A stretch of DNA of 64,000 nt, from contig JAKVAX010000003.1 in NCBI GenBank assembly GCA_022447625.1, positions 271,337 to 335,336 of the forward strand. Direction: 5' to 3'. Source of the DNA: Flavobacteriales bacterium (GTDB lineage Bacteria > Bacteroidota > Bacteroidia > Flavobacteriales_D > Sanyastnellaceae). The notes below the pieces were generated by a model, which saw nothing but the letters and a program-made list of their open reading frames with translations, searched no databases and was not told the DNA's origin. Shown in pieces: positions 1 to 10,319 of this stretch. The translations under genes and the position numbers were made by a program. Position 1 is the first letter of the stretch, and every line of letters begins with the position of its first letter.

Positions 1-287
1 CGGAAGGGATCAAGGTAACGATCTCAGGACGTTTGAACGGAGCGGAGATGGCGCGTACAGAGACATACATGGACGGACGTGTGCCACTACACACTTTCCG
101 TGCTGATATCGATTACGCATTGTCTGAAGCACACACGACATACGGTCGTATTGGAATTAAAGTATGGATCTGTCGTGGGGAGGTTTACGGTAAGCGTGAC
201 CTGAGCCCAACAGCAGGAATGAAAAATAAGCGAGGCGGTGCCGGAGGTTCAGGCGATCAGCAGGGACGTCGTCGTCGTCGTAAGTAA
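1..287 (+). CDS. rpsC: 30S ribosomal protein S3 (uS3), 3' end only
   Basis: The 5' part lies outside the window. Reading from base 3 gives the C-terminal domain of S3 ([19 protein letters not shown], then [17 protein letters not shown]) and a basic Gly/Arg tail ending GRRRRRK. S3 lines the mRNA entry channel of the small subunit. It is first in the visible ribosomal run, with rplP 20 bases downstream. The long Arg-rich tail is an ordinary S3 trait. Confidence 0.97.
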   Translation, partial: EGIKVTISGRLNGAEMARTETYMDGRVPLHTFRADIDYALSEAHTTYGRIGIKVWICRGEVYGKRDLSPTAGMKNKRGGAGGSGDQQGRRRRRK

Positions 288-307
288 AATTGATAAAGTA
301 AGGAACG

Positions 308-727
308 ATGTTACAGCCGAAAAGGACAAAATTCCGCAAAATGCAGAAGGGCCGCATTCGTGGAATGGCGCAGCGCGTTTCTACGATTGCATTCGGATCG
401 TTTGCGATCAAGTCAACAGACGAAGGCTTCATAACCTCTCGTCAGATCGAGTCAGCGCGTATTGCATTGACACGTTACATGAAGCGTGAAGGTAAAGTGT
501 GGATCCGCATCTTCCCAGACAAACCAATTACGTCGAAGCCGGCTGAGGTACGTATGGGTAAAGGTAAGGGTGCTCCTAGCCACTGGGTAGCAGTAGTAAA
601 GCCTGGACGTATCATGTTTGAGATCGACGGTGTGCCGTTGGCAGTTGCACAAGAAGGTCTGCGTCTAGCAGCACAAAAACTTCCAGTGCGCACCAAGTTC
701 GTTGTTCGTCCTGATTACACAGAATAA
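308..727 (+). CDS. rplP: 50S ribosomal protein L16 (uL16)
   Basis: This 139-aa protein has the usual L16 length. It starts [16 protein letters not shown] and carries the conserved [19 protein letters not shown] segment near residue 78, which reaches toward the A-site tRNA near the peptidyl transferase centre. It sits between rpsC and rpmC as in most bacteria, co-directional and closely spaced, so it is part of the S10/spc transcript. Confidence 0.98.
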   Translation: MLQPKRTKFRKMQKGRIRGMAQRVSTIAFGSFAIKSTDEGFITSRQIESARIALTRYMKREGKVWIRIFPDKPITSKPAEVRMGKGKGAPSHWVAVVKPGRIMFEIDGVPLAVAQEGLRLAAQKLPVRTKFVVRPDYTE

Positions 728-738
728 TCCGCGTAAAG

Positions 739-930
739 ATGAAGATGGAAGAAATCAAACAGCTCTCAGACTTGGATCTAGCAGAACGCATCCAGGTGGC
801 TCGCGAAGAATTGAGCAAGCTGCGTTTCAATCACTCAATTGCTGGGTTGGAAGACGCGAATATTCTGAGTTCAAAGAAAAAAGACATTGCACGCCTCCTA
901 ACTGAGCTTAGCGCTCGCAAGAAGGCCTAA
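739..930 (+). CDS. rpmC: 50S ribosomal protein L29 (uL29)
   Basis: A 63-aa protein with the two-helix pattern of L29 (SDLDLAERIQVAREELSKLRF). L29 sits near the polypeptide exit tunnel and helps dock the signal recognition particle and trigger factor. The reading frame has ATG at codons 1 and 3 (MKM); the first is taken here, but the second would also fit. It lies 11 bases after rplP and 10 before rpsQ. Confidence 0.97.
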   Translation: MKMEEIKQLSDLDLAERIQVAREELSKLRFNHSIAGLEDANILSSKKKDIARLLTELSARKKA

Positions 931-940
931 AGTATAAGTT

Positions 941-1198
941 ATGGAGACTCGTAATCTTAGAAAAGAGCGTATCGGCGTGGTGACTTCTAACAAGATGGAG
1001 AAGTCAATCGTAGTAAGCGTTGAGCGTAAGATGAAGCATGCCAAATATGGTAAGTTCATCAAGTCTACGAAGAAGTTTGTTGCACACGACGAAGGTCAAG
1101 AGTGTAACATTGGAGATAAGGTAAAAATTATGGAGACCCGTCCTATCAGCAAAAACAAGCGCTGGAGACTGGTTGAGATCATGGAGCGCGCGAAGTAA
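941..1198 (+). CDS. rpsQ: 30S ribosomal protein S17 (uS17)
   Basis: An 85-aa protein with the S17 OB-fold signature: [19 protein letters not shown] at the start and [19 protein letters not shown] near residue 57. S17 is a primary 16S rRNA binder. It is placed between rpmC and rplN as expected for the spc region. Confidence 0.98.
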   Translation: METRNLRKERIGVVTSNKMEKSIVVSVERKMKHAKYGKFIKSTKKFVAHDEGQECNIGDKVKIMETRPISKNKRWRLVEIMERAK

Positions 1199-1222
1199 TC
1201 CAGATCATTAACAAATAGAACG

Positions 1223-1591
1223 ATGATACAACAAGAAAGCCGAATGAAAGTAGCTGATAACAGCGGTGCGAAAGAAGCGCTGTGTATCAGAGTGCTTGGC
1301 GGAACTCGCCGCCGCTATGCGAGTATTGGCGATAAGATCGTTGTGACCGTAAAAGATGCAAGCCCTTCTGGGAACGTAAAGAAGGGAACTGTTTCTAAAG
1401 CTGTTGTCGTTCGCACACGTAAAGAAGTGCGTCGCGCAGACGGAAGCTATATCCGCTTCGATGATAACGCAGTGGTTCTTCTGAACCAAGCTGGTGAGAT
1501 GAGAGGTACTCGTATTTTCGGACCTGTCGCTCGTGAGCTTCGTGAGAAGAGTTACATGAAGATTGTTTCACTGGCACCAGAGGTGTTGTAA
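1223..1591 (+). CDS. rplN: 50S ribosomal protein L14 (uL14)
   Basis: A 122-aa protein of standard L14 length. It opens [19 protein letters not shown], the L14 hallmark, and ends [16 protein letters not shown]14 forms an intersubunit bridge and is the first gene of the classical spc operon. The 24 bases before it contain no terminator, so transcription probably continues from rpsQ. Confidence 0.98.
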   Translation: MIQQESRMKVADNSGAKEALCIRVLGGTRRRYASIGDKIVVTVKDASPSGNVKKGTVSKAVVVRTRKEVRRADGSYIRFDDNAVVLLNQAGEMRGTRIFGPVARELREKSYMKIVSLAPEVL

Positions 1592-1601
1592 TTGATTGAT
1601 C

Positions 1602-1922
1602 ATGGACAAGCGTCATAAAGTAAAAAAGGGTGACCAAGTGAAGGTTCTTGCTGGAGAGCACAAAGGCAAGGAAGGCACTGTAAAAGAAGTGATCAAAGCA
1701 AAAGATCGCGTTGTGATCGAAGGAGTGAATATGATCACTCGTCACGTTAAACCAAGTGCAACCAACCCACAAGGTGGTGTGATTGAGCGTGAAGCTGGAA
1801 TCCACATCTCAAATGTGATGGTTATTGATAATCAGGGTAACGCAACTCGCGTTGGACGTCGTCGTGCTGACAACGGAAAGCTCGTTCGCTACTCTAAAAA
1901 GTCAAATGAGGAGATCAAGTGA
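1602..1922 (+). CDS. rplX: 50S ribosomal protein L24 (uL24)
   Basis: This 106-aa protein starts [17 protein letters not shown] two codons upstream (1596) keeps the frame open, but the ATG at 1602 is the natural start. The KOW motif is at residues about 8-30 ([19 protein letters not shown]). L24 initiates assembly of the large subunit. Its TGA stop at 1920-1922 shares its last base with the rplE ATG, implying translational coupling. Confidence 0.97.
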   Translation: MDKRHKVKKGDQVKVLAGEHKGKEGTVKEVIKAKDRVVIEGVNMITRHVKPSATNPQGGVIEREAGIHISNVMVIDNQGNATRVGRRRADNGKLVRYSKKSNEEIK

Positions 1923-2473
1923 TGAGCTACACACCTAGACTACAAAAGCTGTATAAAGACGAGGTCATTAAGCAGTTGACTGACCAGTTCGAGTACAAGA
2001 CTCCTATGCAGGTTCCTAAGATCATGAAGGTCTGTTTGAACCAAGGTCTTGGAAAGGCTGTGGCAGATAAGAAAATGGTTGATATCGCGGTTGAAGAGAT
2101 GTCTCAGATCGCAGGTCAACGCGCAGTACCAACGTACTCGACGAAAGATATTTCCAACTTTAAACTCCGTAAAGGAATGCCAATCGGTGCACGCGTAACA
2201 TTACGTCGTGAGCAGATGTACGAATTCCTAGATCGTTTGATCGCGGTTTCCCTACCACGTACACGTGACTTCCAGGGAATTCGTCCAAAAGGATTCGACG
2301 GACGTGGAAACTTCACTTTCGGAATTAAAGAACAGATCATCTTCCCGGAGATTGATATTGATAAAACTAAGTACATCAACGGAATGGACATTACGATCGT
2401 AACATCTGCGAATACAGATGAGGAAGCAAAAGCTTTGCTTTCAGCGTTCGGTTTCCCATTCTCAAAGAACTAG
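1922..2473 (+). CDS. rplE: 50S ribosomal protein L5 (uL5)
   Basis: A 183-aa protein that contacts 5S rRNA and the P-site tRNA. Recognisable segments are [17 protein letters not shown] near residue 32 and [19 protein letters not shown] near residue 115. The ATG at 1922 overlaps the rplX stop (TGATG arrangement). A GTG one codon upstream is also in frame but is less likely. Confidence 0.97.
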   Translation: MSYTPRLQKLYKDEVIKQLTDQFEYKTPMQVPKIMKVCLNQGLGKAVADKKMVDIAVEEMSQIAGQRAVPTYSTKDISNFKLRKGMPIGARVTLRREQMYEFLDRLIAVSLPRTRDFQGIRPKGFDGRGNFTFGIKEQIIFPEIDIDKTKYINGMDITIVTSANTDEEAKALLSAFGFPFSKN

Positions 2474-2476
2474 GGT

Positions 2477-2746
2477 ATGGCTAAGGAATCAATGAAAGCC
2501 CGTGAGCGTAAGCGTCAGAAGCTTGTTGCTCGTTACGCAGAGAAACGCGCAGCTTTGAAAGAAGCTGGTGATTGGGATGCGCTACAGAAGCTACCTAAGA
2601 ATTCATCTTACGTACGTCTTCGCAATCGTTGCAGCCTAACAGGCCGCCCTCGTGGATACATGCGTCAATTCGGAATCTCACGTGTGACATTCCGTAAGAT
2701 GGCAAACTCAGGAATGATCCCTGGGGTAAAGAAAGCAAGCTGGTAA
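2477..2746 (+). CDS. rpsN: 30S ribosomal protein S14 (uS14), zinc-free long form
   Basis: This 89-aa S14 is of the long, zinc-independent type. It has the [19 protein letters not shown] segment and ends in the typical KKASW, but has a single cysteine instead of the two CxxC pairs of the short form. It assembles into the small-subunit head. It follows rplE by 3 bases. Confidence 0.97.
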   Translation: MAKESMKARERKRQKLVARYAEKRAALKEAGDWDALQKLPKNSSYVRLRNRCSLTGRPRGYMRQFGISRVTFRKMANSGMIPGVKKASW

Positions 2747-2764
2747 TCAAGAGAAGCAAGAGTT

Positions 2765-3163
2765 ATGTACACAGATCCAATCGCAGATTACTTAACGCGC
2801 ATTCGTAACGCACAAATGGCGCGTCATAAGGTGGTTGAAATTCCTGCTTCTAACTTGAAGAAGGAAATGACCAAGATCCTCTTTGATAAAGGATACATCC
2901 TAAACTACAAGTTCATGGATGACGAAGTTCAAGGAAAGATCAAGATCGCTTTGAAATACCACCCGAAAACTAAGCGTCCAGCAATTACTGAGATTCAGCG
3001 CGTATCTAAGCCTGGTCTTCGTAAGTACGCAGGGGCTGATGGCCTTCCTCGCGTTTTGAACGGACTAGGAATTTCGATCCTCTCTACTTCACGTGGCGTG
3101 ATCACTGACAAAGAAGCTCGTAAGCTGAATGTCGGAGGAGAGGTGCTATGCTATGTTTATTAA
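2765..3163 (+). CDS. rpsH: 30S ribosomal protein S8 (uS8)
   Basis: A 132-aa protein with the S8 opening [17 protein letters not shown] and the C-terminal signature [20 protein letters not shown]8 binds the central domain of 16S rRNA and, in Escherichia coli, represses spc translation. Whether this happens here cannot be seen from the sequence. Confidence 0.98.
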   Translation: MYTDPIADYLTRIRNAQMARHKVVEIPASNLKKEMTKILFDKGYILNYKFMDDEVQGKIKIALKYHPKTKRPAITEIQRVSKPGLRKYAGADGLPRVLNGLGISILSTSRGVITDKEARKLNVGGEVLCYVY

Positions 3164-3181
3164 TTAGAAGAAGCTACTAAG

Positions 3182-3739
3182 ATGTCACGTGTAGGAAAAG
3201 CACCTGTAACTATTAAAGACGGCGTTGAGATTAAAATCGACGACAACAACATAGTTACGGTAAAAGGACCAAAAGGCGAGTTAACTCAAGAAATTGACCC
3301 AGTGATCACACTGAAGGTTGAAGAGGGTGAGCTCACACTAGAGCGTCCAAATGACGATAAAGATATTCGTTCAAAGCACGGTCTTTACCGCGCATTGATC
3401 AACAATATGGTGGAAGGTGTAACTCAAGGTTACAAGATCGAACTCGAGCTTGTAGGTGTAGGTTACCGTGCGAAGACTTCTGGTCAACGCCTAGAGCTAG
3501 CTCTTGGATACAGCCACCCTATCGTTATGGAATTGGCTCCTGAAGTTAAGGTTGTTGCTGAAACAGTGAAAGGACAAAACCCTATCGTTACTCTTGAGAG
3601 TCACGATAAGCAGTTGATCGGACAGGTTGCTGCGAAGATCCGCTCACTACGTAAGCCTGAGCCTTACAAAGGGAAAGGAGTTAGATACAAAGGAGAACAC
3701 ATTCGTCGTAAGGCTGGTAAAGCTGCGGCTAAAAAATAA
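3182..3739 (+). CDS. rplF: 50S ribosomal protein L6 (uL6)
   Basis: A 185-aa protein with two L6 domains. It begins MSRVGKAPVTIKDGVEI, and the C-terminal signature PEPYKGKGVRYKGEHIRRK is at about residues 159-177. It has a short Lys/Ala tail. L6 sits near the sarcin-ricin loop. It is spaced 18 bases from rpsH and 6 from rplR. Confidence 0.98.
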   Translation: MSRVGKAPVTIKDGVEIKIDDNNIVTVKGPKGELTQEIDPVITLKVEEGELTLERPNDDKDIRSKHGLYRALINNMVEGVTQGYKIELELVGVGYRAKTSGQRLELALGYSHPIVMELAPEVKVVAETVKGQNPIVTLESHDKQLIGQVAAKIRSLRKPEPYKGKGVRYKGEHIRRKAGKAAAKK

Positions 3740-3745
3740 GAGGTC

Positions 3746-4099
3746 ATGGGACTTTCTAAACGAGAAAAAAGAATCCGCATCAAGACCCGTGTACGCGGGA
3801 AGCTTAACGGAACTGCTGAGAAGCCACGTCTTTCAGTTTTCCGTTCAAACAAGCAGATCTACGCTCAGATCATTGATGATACGTCTGGAAAGACATTGGC
3901 TGCTGCTTCATCTGTAAAGATGACTGAAGCACAATCAGTGCCTAAAAACGAGCAGGCGACGATGGTTGGAAAAGCAATCGCTGAAGCAGCTAAGTCTGCT
4001 GGTGTTGAAATAGTAGTATTCGATCGTAACGGTTACATCTACCACGGTCGTATTCAGAAACTTGCAGAAGCTGCTCGTGAAGGAGGGCTCCAATTCTAA
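3746..4099 (+). CDS. rplR: 50S ribosomal protein L18 (uL18)
   Basis: A 117-aa protein with the basic N-terminus that wraps 5S rRNA and the segment [19 protein letters not shown]. It ends with the characteristic [19 protein letters not shown]. It is in standard order between rplF and rpsE. Confidence 0.98.
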   Translation: MGLSKREKRIRIKTRVRGKLNGTAEKPRLSVFRSNKQIYAQIIDDTSGKTLAAASSVKMTEAQSVPKNEQATMVGKAIAEAAKSAGVEIVVFDRNGYIYHGRIQKLAEAAREGGLQF

Positions 4100-4104
4100 G
4101 AATT

Positions 4105-4620
4105 ATGGCAGAGAAATTACGTTCCGTACGCTCGACTGATATTGAGCTTAAAGACCGCCTAGTAGGAATCAACCGTGTTACTAAAGTAACGAAGGGTGGA
4201 CGTACATTCAGCTTCAGTGCGATCGTTGTCGTAGGTGATGAGAGTGGAGTTGTTGGTCACGGTCTAGGAAAAGCGAAAGAAGTAACAACTGCGATCCAGA
4301 AAGGGATCGACGATGCGAAGAAGAACCTGATCAAGGTGCCGCTTATTAAAGGTACTATCCCTCACTCACAGCGTGCTGCTTACGGTGGTGCACGAGTGTT
4401 GGTGAAGCCAGCTTCTCCTGGTACAGGAGTAATCGCTGGTGGTGCAATGCGTGCAGTACTTGAGAGCGCAGGTATTAAAAACGTACTTGCAAAGTCTCTA
4501 GGTTCGTCAAACCCTCACAACGTAGTGAAGGCAACCTTTACGGCTCTAAGTGAACTTCGTGATGCGTCAGAAATTGCCGATCTTCGCGGAATTTCAGTGA
4601 GCAAAGTATTTAACGGATAA
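4105..4620 (+). CDS. rpsE: 30S ribosomal protein S5 (uS5)
   Basis: A 171-aa protein. The N-terminal double-stranded RNA-binding domain includes [18 protein letters not shown] (near residue 27), and the C-terminal domain includes [20 protein letters not shown]5 contributes to decoding accuracy and mRNA unwinding at the entry site. It is spaced 5 bases from rplR and 10 from rpmD. Confidence 0.98.
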   Translation: MAEKLRSVRSTDIELKDRLVGINRVTKVTKGGRTFSFSAIVVVGDESGVVGHGLGKAKEVTTAIQKGIDDAKKNLIKVPLIKGTIPHSQRAAYGGARVLVKPASPGTGVIAGGAMRAVLESAGIKNVLAKSLGSSNPHNVVKATFTALSELRDASEIADLRGISVSKVFNG

Positions 4621-4630
4621 TACAAGAGTC

Positions 4631-4810
4631 ATGGCAAAAGTGATCATTACTCAAGTACGTAGCACAATCAATCGCCCTAAGCGTCAGAAGGATACTATCA
4701 AAGCGCTTGGATTGAAGAAGCTGAACGTACCAGTAGAGAAAGAAGTAACGCCACAGATCATGGGAATGATCAACAAAGTGAGCCACCTTCTTAAAGTTGA
4801 ACAGAAGTAA
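4631..4810 (+). CDS. rpmD: 50S ribosomal protein L30 (uL30)
   Basis: A 59-aa gene translated by hand from the ATG at 4631 to the TAA at 4808-4810. The protein begins [20 protein letters not shown] and continues with the L30 pattern [19 protein letters not shown]. It fills the gap between rpsE and rplO, exactly where L30 belongs in spc operons. Confidence 0.96.
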   Translation: MAKVIITQVRSTINRPKRQKDTIKALGLKKLNVPVEKEVTPQIMGMINKVSHLLKVEQK

Positions 4811-4824
4811 GAAAATACATTATC

Positions 4825-5271
4825 ATGGAATTGCATAACCTTAAGCCAGCGCAAGGCTCAGTCAAAAAGCGCAAGCGAGTTGGTCGAGGTGAAGGATCCG
4901 GTCACGGAGGAACTTCTACCCGCGGTCACAAAGGAGCTAAATCTCGTTCTGGATACAAGTCTAAGATCGGATTCGAGGGTGGACAGATGCCGCTACAGCG
5001 TCGGGTACCTAAGTTCGGATTCAAGAACCGTAACCGCGTTGAATACAAGGGTATCAACGTTGATACGATTCAAGCGCTTGTAGACGAGAAAGGTCTAGAT
5101 ACGATCACCCCTGAAGTTCTCGTTGAAAACGGTCTAGCTGGAAAGAAAGATCTAGTGAAGATCCTTGGTCGAGGGGAACTAAATGCCAAAGTGAACGTTA
5201 CAGCTCATAAATTCTCTACGGCTGCTCAAAAGGCAATCGAAGAGAAAGGCGGAACAGTAACAACACTTTAA
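4825..5271 (+). CDS. rplO: 50S ribosomal protein L15 (uL15)
   Basis: A 148-aa protein with the Gly/Arg/Lys-rich N-terminal extension typical of L15 (KKRKRVGRGEGSGHGGTST) and the segment GFEGGQMPLQRRVPKFGF. It organises 23S rRNA late in assembly. It lies immediately upstream of secY (11 bases), the usual ribosome-translocon link. Confidence 0.98.
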   Translation: MELHNLKPAQGSVKKRKRVGRGEGSGHGGTSTRGHKGAKSRSGYKSKIGFEGGQMPLQRRVPKFGFKNRNRVEYKGINVDTIQALVDEKGLDTITPEVLVENGLAGKKDLVKILGRGELNAKVNVTAHKFSTAAQKAIEEKGGTVTTL

Positions 5272-5282
5272 TCCTCTACGGC

Positions 5283-6641
5283 ATGAAGAATTTTTTCACA
5301 AAACTCCAGGACATTTTTAAGCATGAAGAGCTTCGCAAGAAGATCTTAATCACGTTCGGATTCATTCTAATCTACCGTGTAGGGTCTTTCGTTGTTCTAC
5401 CAGGTGTTAACTCTGACGTGCTTGCTGCTCAATTGGATTCACTCGGTGGAGGTGGTCTAGGTCAAATCCTAACCCTTTTCACAGGTGGAGCCTTCACACG
5501 AGCTTCAATTTTCGCCTTGGGAATCATGCCGTACATCTCGGCTTCGATCATTATCCAGCTCCTTTCTATCGCAGTACCTTCTGTACAGAAACTACAACGT
5601 GAAGGAGAAAGTGGACGTAAGAAGATCAGCCAGTGGACGCGTTTCCTTACTATCGCTATTACATTGGTACAAGCACCAGGTTATCTAGCTTCTTCTGTAG
5701 CTAGTGTTCCAGGAGCAGTGCCACAAGCAGATAGCTTCTGGTGGTTCTCTTCTGTTACTATCCTGACTGCGTCAACACTGTTGATCATGTGGCTAGGTGA
5801 GAAGATTACTGACAAGGGTATCGGTAACGGTATTTCTCTACTTATCATGGTAGGTATCATCGCTACATTCCCTCAAGCTATCCTACAAGAATTCTTGCTA
5901 GACGAAGTGAAGTTCTACTTCTTCCTTATCGAGATCGCAGCATTGTTAATCGTGATTGGGGCCTGCGTCGCTTTGGTACAAGCGGTTCGCCGTGTACCAG
6001 TTCAAATGGCAAAGAATATTCAAACGGGTCCAACACACATGCCATTGGGTGAAGGACAGCGTTCTTACATTCCCTTGAAAGTAAACTCTTCTGGTGTAAT
6101 GCCGATCATCTTCGCTCAGGCGATTATGTTCGTACCGCTTTACATGCAGCAGACGGAAGCCTTCCAGAGCAGCTCTGTTCTTTTAGCGCTTTCAGACTTC
6201 AATGGTTTGTGGTACAACCTGATCTTCTTCGTGATGATCGTAGTGTTTACCTATTTCTACACGGCAATTACAGTTCGTCCTAAAGACATGGCGGATGACC
6301 TCAAGCGACAAGGTTCTTTCATTCCTGGAGTGAAGCCTGGACGCGCAACAGCGGATTTTCTTGATGGAGTTTTATCAAGAATTACGCTTCCGGGTTCCAT
6401 ATTCCTAGGATTAATTGCAATTTTGCCGGCCATTGTGTTGAATCTTGGTTTGACACACGCGCAAACATTCTCTTACTTCTTCGGAGGTACGTCACTGTTG
6501 ATCATGGTAGGTGTTATCCTTGATACACTGCAGCAGATCGAGAGTTACCTACTTAGCCGTCACTACGATGGTCTGATGAAGTCAGGAAAATTAAGAGGAC
6601 GAGAAAACTCTCCAGTGAATACTGGAGCAGCATCGTTTTAA
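5283..6641 (+). CDS. secY: Protein translocase subunit SecY
   Basis: A 452-aa inner-membrane channel of the Sec translocon, with the ten hydrophobic segments and length expected for SecY. Visible signatures are GIMPYISASIIIQLL (plug/TM2 region, about residues 81-95), EKITDKGIGNGISLLIM in the TM4 area and VQAVRRVPVQMAKN before the large cytosolic loops. It exports the many signal-peptide proteins coded in this window. The gene follows rplO and precedes map by 3 bases. Confidence 0.98.
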   Translation: MKNFFTKLQDIFKHEELRKKILITFGFILIYRVGSFVVLPGVNSDVLAAQLDSLGGGGLGQILTLFTGGAFTRASIFALGIMPYISASIIIQLLSIAVPSVQKLQREGESGRKKISQWTRFLTIAITLVQAPGYLASSVASVPGAVPQADSFWWFSSVTILTASTLLIMWLGEKITDKGIGNGISLLIMVGIIATFPQAILQEFLLDEVKFYFFLIEIAALLIVIGACVALVQAVRRVPVQMAKNIQTGPTHMPLGEGQRSYIPLKVNSSGVMPIIFAQAIMFVPLYMQQTEAFQSSSVLLALSDFNGLWYNLIFFVMIVVFTYFYTAITVRPKDMADDLKRQGSFIPGVKPGRATADFLDGVLSRITLPGSIFLGLIAILPAIVLNLGLTHAQTFSYFFGGTSLLIMVGVILDTLQQIESYLLSRHYDGLMKSGKLRGRENSPVNTGAASF

Positions 6642-6644
6642 TAG

Positions 6645-7439
6645 ATGGGAGGTCGTAAGATCTACTACAAGACCGAGGAGGAAATTGACCTCATTCGGGA
6701 AAGTTCTTTACTTGTTGGAAAGACATTAGCTGAAGTGGCGAAACACATCAAACCTGGTGTGACAACCCTACAGCTTGATAAAGTCGCAGAAGAGTGCATC
6801 AGAGACAATGGTGGTGAACCAGGGTTTCTAGGATACGGAGGATTTCCGAATTCACTTTGTACTTCTGTAAATGATCAGGTCGTTCACGGAATTCCAAACG
6901 ATATTCCGCTTGAAGAAGGAGACATCGTCTCCGTTGATTGCGGAGTGAAGATGAACGGATTCTACGGAGACTCAGCTTATACGTTCGAAATAGGCGAAGT
7001 TTCTGAAGACGTGAAACGATTACTTCGAGTAACCAAAGAGTGTCTAGAAATTGGTGTTGAATATGCCGTTGCTGGAAACCGAATGGGAGATCTCGGATAC
7101 GCGATCCAAAAACACGCCGAAGATAATGGCTTTGGTGTAGTAAGAGAGTTGGTCGGGCACGGACTTGGAAAAGACCTGCACGAGGCACCAGAAGTTCCCA
7201 ACTATGGGAGGCGAGGAAACGGAGTGAAACTTCGTGAAGGGCTCGTTCTGGCAATCGAACCGATGATCACTCTTGGTAAGCGCCAAGTCAAAACATTGAG
7301 TGATGGCTGGACGATCATTACTGCTGATAAATTACCTGCAGCTCACTTCGAACACGATGTTGTTGTTCGAAACGGAAAGCCAGAGGTCTTATCAACGTTT
7401 GAACTAGTTGAAGAAGTTTTAGGAATTAAAACAGTTTAA
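6645..7439 (+). CDS. map: Methionine aminopeptidase, type I
   Basis: A 264-aa enzyme that removes the initiator methionine from nascent proteins. The five metal ligands of the pita-bread fold are all present: Asp98, Asp109, His172 (GHGLG), Glu205 (AIEPM) and Glu236. The substrate-pocket His81 is also there (QVVHGIP). The secY-map-infA order is common in Bacteroidota, which often lack adk here. Confidence 0.97.
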   Translation: MGGRKIYYKTEEEIDLIRESSLLVGKTLAEVAKHIKPGVTTLQLDKVAEECIRDNGGEPGFLGYGGFPNSLCTSVNDQVVHGIPNDIPLEEGDIVSVDCGVKMNGFYGDSAYTFEIGEVSEDVKRLLRVTKECLEIGVEYAVAGNRMGDLGYAIQKHAEDNGFGVVRELVGHGLGKDLHEAPEVPNYGRRGNGVKLREGLVLAIEPMITLGKRQVKTLSDGWTIITADKLPAAHFEHDVVVRNGKPEVLSTFELVEEVLGIKTV

Positions 7440-7447
7440 TAGAGCAT

Positions 7448-7669
7448 ATGGCGAAGCAATCGTCAATAGAACAAGACGGAACAATTATCGAGGCGCTCTC
7501 TAACGCAATGTTTAGAGTGGAGCTCGAGAATGGACATGTGATCACGGCTCACATCTCAGGAAAGATGAGAATGCACTACATCAAAATCCTTCCTAGTGAC
7601 CGAGTGAAAGTAGAAATGTCGCCATATGACCTAACAAAGGGACGAATTACATTCAGATACAAGAAATAA
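7448..7669 (+). CDS. infA: Translation initiation factor IF-1
   Basis: A 73-aa single S1/OB-fold protein with the IF-1 pattern: [19 protein letters not shown], then [16 protein letters not shown] and [13 protein letters not shown]. It binds the ribosomal A site during initiation. It sits between map and rpmJ, as is usual. Confidence 0.98.
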   Translation: MAKQSSIEQDGTIIEALSNAMFRVELENGHVITAHISGKMRMHYIKILPSDRVKVEMSPYDLTKGRITFRYKK

Positions 7670-7672
7670 GTT

Positions 7673-7789
7673 ATGAAGGTAAGAGCATCATTAAAGAAAC
7701 GTTCTGCAGATTGCAAGATCGTTCGTCGTAAAGGACGCCTTTACGTAATTAACAAGAAGAACCCAAAATTCAAGCAGCGTCAGGGGTAA
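7673..7789 (+). CDS. rpmJ: 50S ribosomal protein L36 (bL36), zinc-free form
   Basis: A 38-aa gene translated by hand: it begins [20 protein letters not shown] and ends [12 protein letters not shown]. Classic L36 has a zinc knuckle of three cysteines and a histidine; here only one cysteine (residue 14) remains, so it cannot bind zinc in the usual way. This cysteine-poor form is familiar in Bacteroidota. It lies 3 bases after infA. Confidence 0.95.
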   Translation: MKVRASLKKRSADCKIVRRKGRLYVINKKNPKFKQRQG

Positions 7790-7820
7790 AACCTGGAAAC
7801 GCGCTTTAAAGCTATAAGAT

Positions 7821-8198
7821 ATGGCAAGGATTGCTGGAGTCGACCTACCCAAGTACAAGCGAGGAATTATCAGTCTAACGTATATCTACGGGATCGGTAG
7901 TAGTCGCGCAAAGCTTGTTCTAGAACAAGCCAACGTAGACCCAAACAAAAAAGTTCAAGATTGGAGTGATGACGAGATCGCTGGTATTCGTGCCGCTATC
8001 TCTGATAGCTTCAAAGTGGAGGGGGAATTGCGTTCGGAAACACAAATGAACATCAAGCGATTGATGGACATCGGTTGTTACCGCGGAATCCGTCACCGTG
8101 TTGGACTTCCTCTACGTGGGCAGCGCACTAAGAACAACTCACGTACTCGTAACGGGAAGCGTAAGACAGTTGCGAACAAGAAGAAGGCGGTTAAATAA
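7821..8198 (+). CDS. rpsM: 30S ribosomal protein S13 (uS13)
   Basis: A 125-aa protein with [15 protein letters not shown] at the start and the RNA-binding signature [18 protein letters not shown] near residue 93, followed by a basic tail. S13 contacts the P-site tRNA and bridges to the large subunit. It is the first gene of the alpha operon proper, 31 bases after rpmJ with no terminator between. Confidence 0.98.
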   Translation: MARIAGVDLPKYKRGIISLTYIYGIGSSRAKLVLEQANVDPNKKVQDWSDDEIAGIRAAISDSFKVEGELRSETQMNIKRLMDIGCYRGIRHRVGLPLRGQRTKNNSRTRNGKRKTVANKKKAVK

Positions 8199-8267
8199 TT
8201 AATCGAATTCACGTAAAAAATTTAGTTCGAGTCTCATTGTAGACTGATCACCTGAATACCTTTTATC

Positions 8268-8651
8268 ATGGCCAAAAACGTCAAGAAAAAGAAGAATGTA
8301 CAAGTGGATGCCACTGGTGAAGCACACATCCGCGCGTCATTCAACAACATCATCATCTCGCTGACGAACAACCAAGGACAAGTTATCTCTTGGTCTTCTG
8401 CGGGTAAAATGGGCTTCCGTGGCTCTAAGAAAAACACTCCTTACGCTGCGCAGGTTGCTGCCGAAGATTGCGGAAAGGAAGCGTACGATCTTGGACTACG
8501 TAAGATCCGTGTACTAGTTAAAGGTCCAGGTTCTGGCCGCGAATCAGCGATCCGTACCCTGCATAACCTAGGAATCGAAGTAATGGAGATTATCGATATC
8601 ACTCCTATTCCTCACAATGGATGTCGCCCACCTAAGCGTCGTCGCGTTTAA
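8268..8651 (+). CDS. rpsK: 30S ribosomal protein S11 (uS11)
   Basis: A 127-aa protein with [19 protein letters not shown] and the C-terminal signature [12 protein letters not shown]11 shapes the platform that holds the Shine-Dalgarno helix. Its 69-base spacing from rpsM is the largest inside this operon; I see no hairpin in it, so I assume readthrough transcription. Confidence 0.98.
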   Translation: MAKNVKKKKNVQVDATGEAHIRASFNNIIISLTNNQGQVISWSSAGKMGFRGSKKNTPYAAQVAAEDCGKEAYDLGLRKIRVLVKGPGSGRESAIRTLHNLGIEVMEIIDITPIPHNGCRPPKRRRV

Positions 8652-8671
8652 TAACCAAGAAACCCAAGGCA

Positions 8672-9277
8672 ATGGCAAGATATAGAGGACCCAAATCGAA
8701 AATTGCTCGTCGTTTCCGCGAGCCAATCTTCGGACCAGATAAGGCGCTAGAGCGTCGTAACTACCCTCCAGGACAGCACGGCCCGAACCGTCGTCGTAGT
8801 AAGCAGTCTGAATACTCTGTGCAGCTAGCTGAAAAGCAGAAAGCAAAGCACATGTACGGAATCCTTGAGCGTCAGTTCTCAAACCTGTTTAAGAAAGCAT
8901 CTGCAAAAGATGGTATTACAGGTGAAGTACTACTTCAACTTTGTGAGTGTCGTCTTGACCACACAGTATTCCGTCTAGGTATTTCTCCTACTCGCCGCGG
9001 GGCGCGCCAATTGGTTGGTCACCGTCACATCACTGTGAATGGTAATGTAGTGAACATCCCTAGTTACCAACTACGTCCAGGTGATGTAATCGGTGTGCGT
9101 GAGAAGTCAAAGTCTCTCCAGGCGATCACTTCATCGCTCGCTGCGAACAATCAACGCTTTGACTGGCTTGATTGGAATGCCTCTGATATGTCTGGTGCGT
9201 TCATCAGTGTTCCAACACGTGAACAGATCCCAGAAAATATCAAAGAGCAGCTAATCGTCGAATTGTACTCGAAATAA
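8672..9277 (+). CDS. rpsD: 30S ribosomal protein S4 (uS4)
   Basis: A 201-aa protein starting [18 protein letters not shown]. The S4 RNA-binding domain is visible as [19 protein letters not shown] and [19 protein letters not shown] (about residues 90-130). S4 nucleates small-subunit assembly and represses the alpha operon in Escherichia coli; no equivalent site was identified here. Confidence 0.98.
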   Translation: MARYRGPKSKIARRFREPIFGPDKALERRNYPPGQHGPNRRRSKQSEYSVQLAEKQKAKHMYGILERQFSNLFKKASAKDGITGEVLLQLCECRLDHTVFRLGISPTRRGARQLVGHRHITVNGNVVNIPSYQLRPGDVIGVREKSKSLQAITSSLAANNQRFDWLDWNASDMSGAFISVPTREQIPENIKEQLIVELYSK

Positions 9278-9291
9278 TTAACACCCTTCCA

Positions 9292-10284
9292 ATGGCTATT
9301 CTCGATTTTCAGAAACCAGATAAAGTCATCCTACTTGAATCAACTGATTTCAAAGGACAGTTCGAATTCCGTCCTCTGGAGCCAGGATTCGGTATCACTA
9401 TAGGAAACGCTCTACGTCGTATCCTACTTTCTTCACTCGAAGGATTCGCTATCACATCTTTTAAGATGGAAGGTGTTGATCACGAGTTCTCTACTGTGAA
9501 AGGTATTGTCGAGGATGTAACAGAAATCATCCTTAACCTGAAGCAGGTGCGCTTTAAGCAGCAGATCGAAGGAACTGACGCTGAGCGTGTACTTATCAAT
9601 GTATCCGGACAGGATACCCTTACCGCTGGAGACATCGGTAAATTTACTTCGGCTTTCCAAGTGTTGAACCCTGACCACGTTATCTGTAAAATGGATAGCA
9701 AGGTGAAGATCAATATGGAAGTGAATATCGGTAAAGGACGTGGTTACGTTCCTGCTGAAGAGAACAAAGAAGCAAACGCTCCTGTAGGAACCATTGCTAT
9801 CGATGCCATCTTCACACCGATCCGTAACGTGAAGTACCATATCGAAAACTACCGTGTAGAGCAAAAAACGGACTACGAAAAGCTAGTACTTGATATCGAC
9901 TGTGACGGATCAATCTCACCGAAAGATGCACTTCAGGAAGCGGCGAAAATCCTAATCCACCACTTCATGCTATTTAGCGATGAGCGCATCACGCTAGAAA
10001 GCGAGGAGAAGGCAGAAACTGAAGAGTTCGATGAAACTTCACTTCACATGCGTCAGCTATTGAAGACGAAGCTCGTTGACATGGACCTTTCAGTGCGTGC
10101 ATTGAACTGTTTGAAAGCAGCAGACATCGAGTCTCTCGGTGATCTCGTTTCTTACAATAAGAATGATCTACTGAAGTTCCGCAACTTCGGTAAGAAGTCG
10201 CTCACTGAGTTGGAAGACCTTGTAGAAAGTAAAGGCCTTTCATTCGGAATGAACGTCTCTAAGTATAAATTGGATAAAGAATAA
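9292..10284 (+). CDS. rpoA: DNA-directed RNA polymerase subunit alpha
   Basis: A 330-aa protein. The N-terminal assembly domain (about 1-230) shows the [20 protein letters not shown] motif, and the C-terminal domain (about 250-320) shows [16 protein letters not shown] and [15 protein letters not shown]. The latter binds UP elements and activators. Length and placement between rpsD and rplQ are standard. Confidence 0.98.
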   Translation: MAILDFQKPDKVILLESTDFKGQFEFRPLEPGFGITIGNALRRILLSSLEGFAITSFKMEGVDHEFSTVKGIVEDVTEIILNLKQVRFKQQIEGTDAERVLINVSGQDTLTAGDIGKFTSAFQVLNPDHVICKMDSKVKINMEVNIGKGRGYVPAEENKEANAPVGTIAIDAIFTPIRNVKYHIENYRVEQKTDYEKLVLDIDCDGSISPKDALQEAAKILIHHFMLFSDERITLESEEKAETEEFDETSLHMRQLLKTKLVDMDLSVRALNCLKAADIESLGDLVSYNKNDLLKFRNFGKKSLTELEDLVESKGLSFGMNVSKYKLDKE

Positions 10285-10319
10285 CTGAATAGGCGTAAGC
10301 TTATTGAACACCTACCATC